64,000 bases of DNA from Telopea speciosissima (Eukaryota; Streptophyta; Magnoliopsida; Proteales; Proteaceae). The notes below the pieces were generated by a model that saw only the letters and a program-made list of their open reading frames with translations, made no database searches and had not been told where the DNA came from. Below are positions 1-10,911 of this stretch, in pieces. The position numbers were made by a program, and so were the translations under genes. The stretch lies in NCBI RefSeq assembly GCF_018873765.1, contig NC_057923.1:9994413-10058412 (forward strand), read 5' to 3'. The first letter of the stretch is position 1. Each line of letters starts with the position of its first letter.

Positions 1-358
1 TATACTATGAGATCTTGCCTGTACATGACTTTACTTTTTTTGTTTATAGGTAGGCCCTAAAAGGAGAATTGAACTTATACCCTCTTAATTGCACTTATTC
101 AGGTTTATCTGAAAATGAAGCCATCAGTTGGCTTTCCATACATGCTGACAGGGAGAAGGCATAAAGCATCTCAACAGACAACAAACGGCTACCATATTAA
201 TTGAAATTTTATCTGAACTGTCTATTTATCACCCCGGTAGTAGATGTATGGGAAGCTTGAAAGAAAGGGGCTAATCAGCGAAGAACTTCCTTTGGCCAAC
301 CAAGCCCTCTATCAAAATACTGTTGCAGCACAGATTTAAAAAATAAAAAAAAGGAACA

Positions 359-511
359 GGGTTCTTTGAGCAAGCGACATAGAGGAGTGCACCAATAAGG
401 TGTCTAGTAACGGTTTTGTACATAGGAGGGCAGCAAGGTCATTTAATGTGAGGATGAGAGAGAGAGAGAGTGCTAGCATACCTTCCTTGGCGTCTTAGAA
501 AATATTTTCCC
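359..511. mobile_element. Short MITE-like repeat, copy A
   Basis: The block starts GGGTTCTTTGAGC and ends with a weakly inverted ...TTTTCCC. Its interior (gacatagaggagtgcacca and onwards) matches the block at 12423-12570, so this is a dispersed repeat present twice in the window. No convincing target duplication flanks it and it has no coding capacity. The class is inferred only from length and the loose terminal inverted repeats. Confidence 0.45.
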
Positions 512-539
512 ATAAAAAAAATAATAAAGGATTAAGTTT

Positions 540-850
540 TCTTCATTTGTCAAGAGGGAAGATTTCCTTCACAACCGGTGATGTTACTCTGTGAATGGAC
601 TCTGTGGCTTGCATTAGTGGGTTGATTATGAAGGGTCGTAAAGAGATCGTAGGGGTTGCGCTATATATTTGTAGCGAGGGTTCTTTCTCTGTAATCAATT
701 TAAGAGAGGTGTGAGAACGTGCGATTGTAACCCTATTCTCCATTGTTAGTAAAGTAAATCTCATCTCATTATGGACGTAAGCGATCTTGTTGAACCATGT
801 AAATCCTTGTATATTGTGTGATTGTTTGTTTGTGATATCTATTCTTTTCT
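540..850 (+). mobile_element. Probable degraded LTR fragment
   Basis: The stretch carries the string order 'taaccctattctcc ... tggacgtaagcgatcttg ... aaccatgtaaatcc'. I know this from the R/U5 part of plant LTR retrotransposon LTRs. A weaker version of the first strings recurs at about 4290-4440. No internal region, primer-binding site or partner LTR is seen, so this would be a solo or truncated LTR. The identification rests on string recognition only. Confidence 0.35.
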
Positions 851-1080
851 ACATCGATTTAGGTTCGCGTTTTTATATACCATTAACTCCCACCCCCTAT
901 TACACAAAGTTGAAAGTATCTTTCTCCATGTTATACTTCATGGTGAGAAGATTCTCTTTTCATCTATGGTGAAGAAAAACTAGGTCTAGAAACTAATGTA
1001 TAAAATAATTGAACAAATATTTAATGGTTTACCTCTTGAGTCAATTCACAAATGCTTTGTTTTTGTTTCCAGAAGGAAAG

Positions 1081-1082
<2 letters not shown>

Positions 1083-1115
<33 letters not shown>

Positions 1116-1220
1116 AAATGACCTATTAAGGTGGCTGATGGGTAGGGACCATCCTCTACCCAACCTACACCAAGTGGAGATTAAATCAATCAGTCACCCA
1201 CCCACCCACCCACCCACCCG
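1083..1220. repeat. (TA)n and (CACC)n microsatellites
   Basis: An uninterrupted TA run lies near 1085-1112 and a CACC-type run near 1196-1219. Both are simple sequence repeats with no gene attached. They are likely length-polymorphic. Confidence 0.85.
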
Positions 1221-2460
1221 ATCACCATGATCCGACTCTCTATTAGATGGCCTCATTTCATTTCACATGTAAAGATGGCGAATACTTAAAAAGAGTTAAC
1301 ATGCCTACTTGGGCTTCTTGCTAAGCAAGAAAGCTATAAGAATGGATCAGGGAATGGGGAAAAAGAGAAAGAGAGAGAACCATTGGTTGGAGAAGTCCAC
1401 CATTAGAAAATCATGGGACAAGGGAATAATAATACAAATCAAAATAGTTTCTAACATGTCCCCAAAGTTACAAGAGTGGGGTCCAATTCGAACAAACTTC
1501 CAACCCAAATGCTTTGCTAACTTATTCAATAATAGAAGTTGAAGATTGGATTCAGCTGTAAACCTATGCTTTTAATTATAAAATATAGGTTTTCCTGCTC
1601 TAAGAAGATATGCTCAGATCTTATTGAAGACCCTCATTAGTATATATGCTTACCTCATTACCCACTTCTAATATTCCTCTGTTTTGGCAACTACTCCCTC
1701 CAAATTTGAAGAGCCTTCACAAAACAGAGTAAACTTTGACAGTTTCATGGATTTTATTTTCAGATGCTTGTGTCTGGTGCCAGATAACAACATCAGTACA
1801 GTACTTATAAACAAAATAGAATATCTATATCATGTAGTTAGCCTATTGAAACCTGTTGCAGATGGGATTGGGTAACCTCACAATTATGATACTTGATAAC
1901 ATTTTATATGGTAATCAAAAGTTAAGGTTGAGGACAAGACATAAACCCACTTGCTCATTAGTTGGTCAAGAAAATTAAAATTTAATATTCCATTAAGTAC
2001 AATTAGAGAGATTTGTATTCTGTTTTTTTTTTGTTTTTTTAAATCATCCTCAGCAAAGTTGAGCTACTTCCAGGGGATTGCATCCCCACTAATTTTGACT
2101 TTCAGGGTCGAAGTAAATCTAATATCATGCTGTCCTCTTAAAGCATGGAATCTTTGTTTCTAATTACTAATTATATTGGTTTTAAATGCCCAAGTTGGTA
2201 TTATTATTGCATGTAAAACATTGATAATCAAAGTGTTCATAGACCATGGGTTCCTCTTAAGAAAACACACTGAATCCCCTTTGATAGGGATAGCTTAAAC
2301 CATATCCACTATAATAATGAAAAGTTTAAACCAATACTGCTTGAGGGCTCCTTCCATTTGATCCTTTTTTTGATTTTTAACCCTTTCCCCATCACCTTTT
2401 ATTGACTAATTACATTTCTACTGTTCATTATTATAATAGACTTATCTTGTTTTTGGGTGC
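1221..2460. other. Intergenic, no gene recognised
   Basis: Short open frames occur here on both strands, but none resembles a known family and none has splice or promoter context. The part nearest the zinc-finger gene is its upstream region. No repeat boundaries were recognised. Confidence 0.5.
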
Positions 2461-2488
2461 AGTGGATCTTGAACACTTGTGATCTCAC

Positions 2489-2496
2489 TATAAATT
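2489..2496 (+). promoter_or_regulatory. Putative TATA box of the C2H2 gene
   Basis: TATAAATT lies 72 bp upstream of the zinc-finger start codon. A TATA box there would place transcription start near 2520 and leave a leader of about 45-50 nt. This is inference from motif and spacing only. Confidence 0.45.
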
Positions 2497-2567
2497 ACAA
2501 AGAGACCAAACAACTAATAGGTGTATTGTTTCTACTAGACACTTTAAACTTCTTGTTTTGAGAAGAA

Positions 2568-3281
2568 ATGGAGAGAAATGTGGTGGCACAAGGTGTTGCT
2601 GAGACTACCCTCTCCCCTAGATGGGGTGGAGGAGAAGGCTTCCATGTTGAAGAGAAGAAGCTCAGGTTATTTGGTTTTGAGGTGGATCCCTACACAAATG
2701 ATGGTCGATCATCTAGAGTGTCTGAGGAAGGAGATGAAAGTGCAAGCTCTTCAAATACAGTTTTGCCTTGGCAGAAATCTGTGAAGGAGAAGAGTCAAGT
2801 GCCTAACATGGATGACAAGAAGTTTGAGTGCCAATTTTGTTTCAAAGAATTTGCAAACTCACAAGCACTGGGTGGTCACCAAAATGCCCATAAAAAGGAG
2901 AGATTGAAGAAGAAAAGACAACAACTCCAAGCAAGAAAGGCAAGCCTTGCTTGTTACTTTCAACCTTTTCAGAACCACCATGGTTTCAGTTTCCATCTAC
3001 CACCTCCATGGTTCTATGATCCTTCTTCCTGTATACCTGAGTTTACACTTTTTGATGAGAACCAAATCAGTTTCAATCCCTTTGACCAAAACTCTTACCT
3101 TAATGGTGCTCCTCTCACAAAATCATATGCTTTACCTTCTCTTGTTCCTGTCCCACAAGATACTTGTATGTTCACCTTAACACCCACAAACAGTTCTATC
3201 AAGAAAAGACCTCCCTTGATCAAGCCTTCACCATTTCCTATTTCCAAGAGAAGCTGTAAGGGTCTGGATCCCGTGCTTTAA
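2568..3281 (+). CDS. C2H2 zinc-finger protein, GIS/ZFP5/ZFP6/ZFP8 type
   Basis: This is a single-exon gene for a 237-residue nuclear protein. It has one plant-type C2H2 finger with ligands C88, C91, H104 and H108, containing the plant-specific QALGGH helix (99-104). A basic stretch rich in K and R follows (109-124) and could serve as nuclear signal and DNA contact. An N-terminal KLRLFGFEV motif (31-39) is shared by the GIS/ZFP5/ZFP6/ZFP8 subgroup. In Arabidopsis that subgroup promotes trichome and root-hair initiation downstream of gibberellin and cytokinin. A Ser/Glu-rich acidic patch lies at 52-62. The C-terminus is Pro/Ser-rich, and I see no clear EAR repressor motif such as LxLxL or DLNxxP. 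The start is the first ATG after the putative TATA box, and lack of introns fits the family. Family assignment is firm; which paralog it is remains open. Confidence 0.93.
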   Translation: MERNVVAQGVAETTLSPRWGGGEGFHVEEKKLRLFGFEVDPYTNDGRSSRVSEEGDESASSSNTVLPWQKSVKEKSQVPNMDDKKFECQFCFKEFANSQALGGHQNAHKKERLKKKRQQLQARKASLACYFQPFQNHHGFSFHLPPPWFYDPSSCIPEFTLFDENQISFNPFDQNSYLNGAPLTKSYALPSLVPVPQDTCMFTLTPTNSSIKKRPPLIKPSPFPISKRSCKGLDPVL

Positions 3282-3822
3282 ATGCTTAGAAGTTTCTGAA
3301 AATCTGTTCTTCACTTGATACAAGCCAGATGATATCCAGAAATACAGCTCTGATCAGTCACAGTATAGTTTCATGTTAGGGTAGTATAGGTATGGCCTAT
3401 TAAAGCCAACTGCAATGTACTGTACAATTATTTTAGCATAATCAAAGTCTTAAATGTATTTTCTGATAATTGATACCTTTTCTCTCCTTTGGTTCTTTAT
3501 TTTCATCTATACTAGCATGGCTTACCAATGAAAATTTATTCTTAAAGAGTTCTAAAGTACTTTTTTTTGGCTAAGTTCTGGTTCTTCTTCATTTTTTTTC
3601 TCTGATTAGTTGCCTGGGAGATGAAAAACCAATGTGTGATTCATCTCCACATGCAGGTATTTCTTGCTCTATTTTACTGTTAAGTCCTATCAATCTTCTT
3701 GGATTAGTAATTCTAATTTCCAGTTTAAAGAAAATAAAGAATCTAGTTTTCCAGTTTAAAGAGAACCATTTTGTTTCTCAGAAGATGATTGTGGTTAGTG
3801 ACAAGAAAAGGCAAATAATTAT
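3282..3822. other. 3' flank of zinc-finger gene
   Basis: AT-rich sequence containing the presumed 3' UTR. No strong AATAAA signal was picked out and no second gene was recognised. Confidence 0.4.
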
Positions 3823-3954
3823 GTGCAAAGCCTCAAAGGAGCCCCGTAATTCAAGCTTCAAATTAATCATCAACAGGCTTCACAATTTGTGCAAAGCCTC
3901 AAAGGAGCCCTGTAATTCAAGCTTCAAATTAATCATCAACAGGCTTCACAATTT
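3823..3954. repeat. 66-bp tandem duplication (2 copies)
   Basis: Two head-to-tail 66-bp units (3823-3888 and 3889-3954) differ by one C/T substitution. The unit starts gtgcaaagcctc and ends cttcacaattt. It looks like a recent local duplication with no coding role. Confidence 0.92.
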
Positions 3955-3959
3955 GAGCT

Positions 3960-4140
3960 ACCTCAAATAAGATGGCAATCGGGATCGGGATCGATCCCAG
4001 CCAATTCTGATCTGATCCACCTGAATCGGTCCTGGAAGCAATATATTCTTGGCATTTAGGGTTTTTCCATGCAAAGATCGGATGGCCAATTCTGATCCGA
4101 TCCGCCTGATTCGATTCCAATTCTTGAAACTGTGGTACAT
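3960..4140. repeat. GATC/CGATCC-rich degenerate dispersed repeat
   Basis: The words ccaattctgatc(t/c)gatcc and gatcggatggcc recur in degenerate form. Similar GATCGG-rich stretches occur at about 10005-10345, 47660-47965 and 63745-64000. This is a dispersed repeat family of unknown class. The open frames across it are compositional. Confidence 0.5.
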
Positions 4141-4289
4141 CTGCCATCACAGCAGCTTAATTGCTACTCGAATTTTGAGGACTGCTGTTACTGTTGAGGG
4201 TTGATGTCTTGTATTCTGGCTGATCGGATGAGTCAGATCAGCTACAATCTACCCAGTTATTTCTGGAAATTATAACTCTCTTTGTTTTC

Positions 4290-4530
4290 CCCATAAATTG
4301 GTAACTATGGGCTTATTAGGGTTACGGAGAATTATTTATAAACACAAAGAAACATGAGGAAGAACTTGTAACCCTTTCAGCAATGCTAGTGAAACTATTC
4401 TCATCTCTTGGGCGTAGGTATCATATCAAACTGCATATATCCTTGCATTGAGGTATCATATTAAACTACATACACCTGGCAGGCATAACATCCAACTGTG
4501 CCAAGCTTGAAAAAAAAAAAAAATAACTGA
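4290..4530. mobile_element. Probable degraded LTR fragment
   Basis: The stretch contains 'cttgtaaccctttcagcaatgctagtgaaactattctc', here read as pieces ('cttgtaaccctttcagc', 'gctagtgaaactattc'), followed by 'gggcgtaggtatc'. These resemble the LTR words at 540-850. No internal region or partner LTR is visible, so support is weak. Confidence 0.3.
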
Positions 4531-4774
4531 CTCAATCGACCTCGGACTGTTGGATGTCGCACCTATCAGGTGTCGACCTTTCAACCCTGAACTGCACCAC
4601 ACTCTACGATCAAGGAATTGGAGAGGATTTTAATCTATATTATCCGTGTTGTATAGCTTTTCCTTTTGCATATTCATCCCTTAAACTTTCTTACCTTTTG
4701 ATTGACTATTTGACATTTTTTGTTTCAAGTACATTGTTGTATTATGCGGGCCAAGTCCTTTTAGCTTGAAATTT

Positions 4775-5972
4775 AGGATTGGATAAAGGGTGTGTGATCT
4801 TCTTGGATGCTGGAATGAGGAGATACTTAGGAATTCTATTCCTTCTTATCTACCTAATATTCTCAATATTCCTTGTTTTGATTCTCCTGACTCATGGTGG
4901 TGTACTCTTGCTAGAGATGGTCGTTTTAAAACTAAAAAAGCGGCTTATTTCCTTTCTTGCACCTCTATTTATGATGTTTCTTTAACCGCTTGGTGGAAAT
5001 TTTTTGGAAACTCAATCTTCATCCTAAGTTTAAAATTGTTTTTCTGACGTGTATTAAATGCAGGAATTCCAATTAAGGATACTATTTCAAAATGGACTCA
5101 AGTCGACCCCACTTGTGCTTTCTGTGGCACTTGTAATGAGACCCTCTGGCATTTACTCCTATCTTGTGACTGGGTTAAACATATCTGGGCAGCTGGTCCT
5201 TTGGGTCTGAGGACAGAATGCATCTCATTCCCATCTCTGAGACAATTCTGCATCTCTACCTTTCTAAGTCGCAAGCTTAATAAGCCCTCTCTTATTTGAT
5301 TTTTCTCTATTTTTATTATAACTTGTTACTACATTTGGAATTCTATAAATAATTATGTGTTCTGTTCGATTAAGCCTAATCTTCTCAGTGTTTTGCGGAG
5401 GATTGAACTTTGGATGAAGGATCTTCATATTGCTTCTCCCTCGTTTAATTTGGATGAAATGTTGTCTACTAATAAGGTTATGCATGATCTTCCTAGGCTT
5501 AATTTACCAACTATAGGTTTTCCTGTTTTGTTATGCGCAGGGCTTGATTCCACAGACATAGGCTGTTCTGGATGGACTTTCATTTTGTTGACTGCAGGTT
5601 GGATTAAAAACAATCATGAACTCGAACCTGAGATGATTGCTATTTTCAATGGTCTTGATTGGGCTATCTCGAGAGGTTTGAAACTGAAAGAAGTTTGGTG
5701 CTCCAACACGGCACTACCTAGATTTCTTCCAACTCCATCCCGTTCTCCTTGGCCTTTGGAAGTTTTAAAATATTTCTTGCAGATTTTGGATCGATCCAAA
5801 GATGTTATGTTCAAACCCCTGATGAATCCCTCTCTTCTAACTTGGTTTAGATCTTTAACAAAACAAACTACTAATAATGATGTACCTTGCGTCGTTGAAC
5901 ACTGTACAAATTTGTCATCCTGTTAATATATGATGTTCTATTTTCATTAAAATAAAAAAAAAATAAAAAAAA
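4775..5972 (+). mobile_element. 5'-truncated LINE (non-LTR retrotransposon), 3' end
   Basis: This is the 3' end of an L1-like retroelement. Reading across frames gives the zf-RVT region typical of plant LINE polyproteins: an SPDSWW...F block near 4880-5020, then a CxxC...H-x4-C cluster near 5110-5190 (words CAFCGTC, ETLWHLLLSC). A longer open frame at 5357-5926 corresponds to the C-terminal region, which in these elements is RNase H-like. The element ends in an A-rich tail interrupted by T at about 5946-5972. There are frame breaks, and endonuclease and most of the reverse transcriptase are missing, so it is a dead copy. Insertion flanks were not resolved. Confidence 0.75.
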
Positions 5973-6454
5973 CAAGTTTGGTTGTCAAACAAGGTCCTAT
6001 TCGCAATTATGCCAAGATTGTTGTATCATACAATTCTACCTAGTTAAAAGCCAAGGTATCGCCACATCCGCATCGTGGGATGGAATCCCCACACCCAACC
6101 AATGAGGCACGAAAAGGGGTGCCACACGGTTTGTCAATAGAGAACTTATATGCAAGGAAGGAGAGAAAATATGAGAGGCAGCACCTGCTGAAGTTGAAAT
6201 TTCAATTTGTCCCCCCAACCCCCTCTTCTCCCCAACCCTCCTAAAGGGGGGGGGAGGGTTGTCATAAGATCAGGTCAATGATTAGTTGTAAGGAAACAAT
6301 GACATGTTATAAATCTTGCTTAGATTTTGCTTTACCAACTAAGTATTAGTATCTCCATTTGGAAAATGTTCATATATTTTGATCATTAGGTGAAATAAAA
6401 TTGAAATCCAATACCTAAAATTAGTAGATTGTCAACAATAATATAATTTAATTG

Positions 6455-6745
6455 TATATTGGACTGTCCAAATGAAACCTCTATAGTTGTATTTAGAACT
6501 TGACACTTTCTTCTAATTGCCCTTCGTCGTATTCTCAAAAGTTTTATTAAAATATTTGAAAATAACTGATCATTATATCATTATCAAAAGATGTTATTGC
6601 TTTATACATTTTTGGAGTATACATATGAAATGATAGGATTTACCTTCATTAGAAAAAAAATTATTAGAGTATATTATACTAAAAAGATAAATAAATAAAA
6701 TTACAAATTATTTGACACTTTGAGGGGTGTCAATCAGAAAATCTC
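6455..6745 (+). repeat. Dispersed ~290-bp repeat, copy 1
   Basis: It begins ggactgtccaaatgaaacc and ends near aggggtgtcaatcagaaaatc. The same order of words is found at 21959-22250 inside ARL2 intron 1. The two copies are diverged but collinear. No terminal inverted repeats, coding potential or target duplication were seen, so the class is unknown. Confidence 0.65.
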
Positions 6746-7660
6746 ATACTAAAATATATTCTTTTTAAAGTTGAATGCATGTAAAGATCTCAAGCAGGCA
6801 TAACCCAACACAACCACAATGTCAAGGAGATAAGTCGCTTATTAGTTACATTAACTTCTAAGAATAATACCAAGCACAACCAAAACTTATTAAGATTGGC
6901 CTGGATAGGGTGGAGATAGTACCCCCATCAAAGGCACAAAAAACTTGGTTTATGTAAAATTGGGCTTGAACTTCTTTAGAGTACATCACAATTGCCACAC
7001 TTATAATTTAAAGATATTAATGGATAATTGAAATTTTTTTATTCGGATCTGTTTATTTGGATATTTATCCGAATAGAGATATCAGGTACATCTTGATATC
7101 TGGATGTTAATTGGATAAAGATTCAATTTGATGTATCCACTTAGATATTATGTGTTCCGAATTTTGATTATAATTTTAACATCATCCATAATTATTTTAA
7201 TTTTTATGTTCTATATCTATTATACATTCTCTATTTCATTATATTCTCATCAAGTATAAATAGTTATATTTAATTTTTATACTATTTCTATTAATATTGT
7301 TTATATCTAAACAAAAATTTATAGGATATTATTGTGAAATGACAACAATGCATCCACTAAAGCGCATGCAATGTATGGTCGGTAATGCCCTCATTAATTG
7401 AAAATATGAATACTCTCTTTTTTTGCCCATTTTGTCATTGTTGGGGAATGAAGTTTCAACAGATCATTTGTATTAATATTTATAATTTACATTATTTTTT
7501 ATTCATTTGTCAGAGATGTAAGAAATTAATTTATTAAGGAATAAAAATACTACCCATGACATATGTCCACACGTGCATTTGTATGTGTAAATTTATATAT
7601 ATGAGTATTTAATAAACGTCAAAGATATTTCAATATAAAGAAATACAAGAATATGGAAGG
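6746..7660. other. AT-rich intergenic, nothing recognised
   Basis: Very AT-rich sequence without a credible open frame, splice structure or identifiable repeat ends. Confidence 0.5.
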
Positions 7661-7669
7661 TAAGATTTA

Positions 7670-9122
7670 GGGAAATTTATGAAACACCTCCTGAAAATGG
7701 ACCGATACTCATATCTCCCCCTCTACAGTAACGGTGTTAGTCTGCTGTTAATTATTGTTGTAAAACGACTATTTTAGCATTGTATTAAAACTTTAGAATT
7801 AAATTTACAATACTACCCTTTCCTTCATCTTCAACCTAAAATACTCTACCGCCTCTGCTTTGCCCTGCAACACCGCCGTCGCCGCCTCTACTTCGCCCTA
7901 ACCCTGTGGTCCATTCGTATCACGCCCATGCTCTCTAGGTCTCTCTCCGTCGTCTTCTTCCTCGCAATCCAAACCTGGCCAACTAAGGAGAATACACACC
8001 ACACCTCCGGGGAGCGGCATCGGTACACGATAAAAACCTTTTAAAAATGGTCATTTGGGCCATTTGATAGGTGCAAGGCCAGCTCTGCAGTTTAAGTGGG
8101 AGGCTTGAACAGTTTTTTTTTTTATTTCAATTTCTTCTCTTCTCCATATTTTATTTTCGGATTCTTCTATCAGTTTCAGTTCCTGCACTTTCAAATAATT
8201 TCTTCTCAGATTATTTTCAATTTATCTACTGCTGTTCTGGATACCATTGTGGGCATCCTTCGCTGTTCAATAAGGCATAGCAGATCTAGATACCATACTG
8301 GTACCCTGCAATCCTGGTTTTTTTTGGTTTCCTGGTCACTAATGGCTTTTGGTGATTAGGATTCCAATTGATAGGGTGGGGAATCATCATTTTAGAAAGA
8401 GGTTTTAGAAGTGAGTGGAACAAAGGGGGTTTTGAGAAAAATCAAAGAGAGCGAGAGAAAAGCAGGGCAAAAAAGGAAGGGTTTCTGATTATCGCATAGA
8501 GAGAGAAAAAATCTGGGAGGAAGAGAGATCAGAGAGAAGAAAGAGAAGGTTTTTCAATGTCTCTGTTCTGGATCGATTGGAGCTTGAGTGTCTTCTCTTC
8601 TTCCTCTGTTGCGCTCGAATGTCGCTGATGATCGGAATCTTCGAGTTTAACAAAGCTCTGGCTGGATCTGAGAAGACCTTTGCAGTTGATTCAGTCGCTC
8701 CTATCAAAAACTATGATATTCTCTGCTATCAACCTTTGCATTCGATTACCTGTACGCATGTCTCCTGAAATTTAAACCCAAGACGACTTCTTCTTCTCCG
8801 ATGCATGGCTGGACTGGAAAGGCGGAGATTAAGTTGCAGGTTATGTGAGGAAGAAGATGGATATTGCGGGTTTTAGATTCAAGGGTAAAATAGTAATTCT
8901 ACATTAGTCAAGATAGTTTACGGATTTAAATATATTTAATAGTGTAAAACTAATGGTAGGAACTAATGTGAGTATAGGGCTCTCATGTAGAGGGTGATTT
9001 GAGTATCAATCCATTTTCAAAGGATGTTTCATACATTTCCCTATAATTTATAAGAAGATAGACTCATGCAAGGGGTGATCTGAATATCATTCCATTTTCA
9101 AGAGATGTTCTGTAAATTTTCC
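7670..9122. mobile_element. MULE-type DNA element, non-autonomous (~1.45 kb)
   Basis: The left end GGGAAATTTATGAAACACC is inverted on the right as ...TGTTCTGTAAATTTTCC. Flanks TAAGATTTA (7661-7669) and TACGATTTA (9123-9131) match at 8 of 9 bases, the 9-bp target duplication expected of Mutator-like elements. No transposase frame is present. The interior (7840-8040 and 8500-8880) is less AT-rich and could be captured host sequence, but I recognise no gene in it. Its sub-terminal words are shared with the elements at 10912 and about 38635. The right terminus is present twice (see findings). Confidence 0.75.
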
Positions 9123-9131
9123 TACGATTTA

Positions 9132-10004
9132 TAAGAAGATAAGGTATTTGATAAATGATGCACGATCATGGGCTTAACAAAGACGATGAAGGGATCCAAA
9201 GCTACAATAATAAAATTGCAACCTAATAGTCTAAGACGAACAAAACAAATAAGAAAATTCAATTAAAAACATATAATCCTAATAAAAAAAGTAGATTCAA
9301 CTTCAAAGGATTTAAAAAAAAAAGGGTAAATACTAACTTTCTGATTTATTGTTAATTGAAATGAAATAATTAAATATTGGCTTTGTAAAAGCATCTTCAT
9401 GGATATTCTCAGTTTCTCATTTAATCTAATCAACCAATATAATCACCGAAATATGGTTTAATTAATTAAAAGGAGTGAGGTTTTAAAAAAAAAAATTGAA
9501 ACGAGATCCCTTGTGAATCCTGCAAGGCCTCAATTTTGCATTTTCTATAGCAAAACAGTGTTTGACTTGAGATGAGTCCACCATAAAATATGTTTTGCTC
9601 CTTCAAATGGTATGAAATCCAAATGAGGTGGTGCATTGCATGTGCCAAACAAATGGGAACTAAATTTTTTTTTTTTTTTTCCTGTGGTGATGAGGTTTCG
9701 TTTTTTTATTTTATTTTATTTTTTTATTATATGAACTGATGATTTAGTAGGATGGAGTGTTAGACAATTAACATACATAGGACTCCTTAATATGGTACTT
9801 GTCAAAGTTGGTAATTAGGGTTGCAAAAGGGTATGATTAAATCAGGTAATGACCTTACCTGCACCCTCCACATTTATCTAAATAGTATATATCCCTTACC
9901 CTACCGGCCTACCCACATAGCTTAATTGAAATAAAACCGTTAGCCTTACCCTTCAAAAGAGGTTTGGGGAAGATGGATAAATGAGTAGGGGCATGTTTCG
10001 TAAA
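9132..10004. other. Intergenic, nothing recognised
   Basis: AT-rich sequence with poly(T) runs near 9666-9722. No gene or repeat boundary was identified. Confidence 0.5.
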
Positions 10005-10345
10005 CTTGAGGTCGGTCTTGGATCGATGTATCAGGTTGGTTTTGGTATCGCACAGAATCGGGTCAAATGGATGCATTTACCCTTGTTTTTAATAAAGAAT
10101 TAGTTTTAATACTTTTTATTCTTGACCGTACCAGTGGATCGATATCAGTTCAAGGTCGATTTCAACTGATAGAAAAGGACGTACCCAGTGAACAAGGTTT
10201 CTGCTACTATAGAGTCTGGGCGGATCATAATGTGTGCAACCTTACCTTTGCTTTCTCAGAGAGACTGTTTCCATATCAAGATCGATCTCAATCGATACTA
10301 ATCCAATTTTGGGTGAATTAGATCCCAGACTGATACCTCAAACCA
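10005..10345. repeat. GATCGG-rich dispersed repeat
   Basis: Repeated words such as ggatcgat, gatcgatctc and gatcgatatcag mark this block. Its right end, read on the other strand, begins catggtttgaggtatcag. A near-identical string (catggtttgaggtatcgg) opens the repeat at about 63744. The class is unknown. Confidence 0.5.
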
Positions 10346-10911
10346 TGAGTTGGGTTTCATTTGGTTAGTTTTAATCCTTATCAATGAGCTTGAGTGAGGT
10401 TTTTAACACAATTTGGGTGAGACTGAGACTGATTGACAAGGAGATCAATCCTAAAAATCAAATCCGAAAAAAATGATAACATTTCGGGTTGGTGGGTTTT
10501 TCAATCTTTTATCGGTTTTGGTGGGGCGATCAGTCATCATTGCCCCTTGTCAGTTTTCAATAAACAAAAATCAATATAATCAATGGAAAAGAGAACGAAC
10601 GTGCACTTACGTTACTTGAATGAATTGGTTTCAAAACTTAATAGAGATAATGATAATGTTAATAACAAGTGTTGGCCCCAGTGCTAGTTGGGAGTTGTTC
10701 GAGGCATGATGTAAAAAGGCCGGGCCACCATAAGTCTGAGCTTGCGTTTTGGGCTTGGGGTGGGCTTACCATTTTTCCAGCTCATGGGCCAAGTTAATGT
10801 TTAAAAAATCCCAACCAAAGATATGGGTTGGCTTTGGGTTAAGCCATGGGCTCAACCAGGTCCACCCCAGCCCAAGTAGGAGCTTTGTAAGTGTAATACT
10901 AGTATATTTTT

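Noticed and set aside
4779-4985. Hydrophobic small protein
   Set aside because: The overlapping frame reads LINE zf-RVT sequence, so the hydrophobic frame is a shadow of the LINE remnant.
8071-8359. Phe-rich frames in the 7670 MULE
   Set aside because: Composition comes from T-rich DNA. The words resemble no family.
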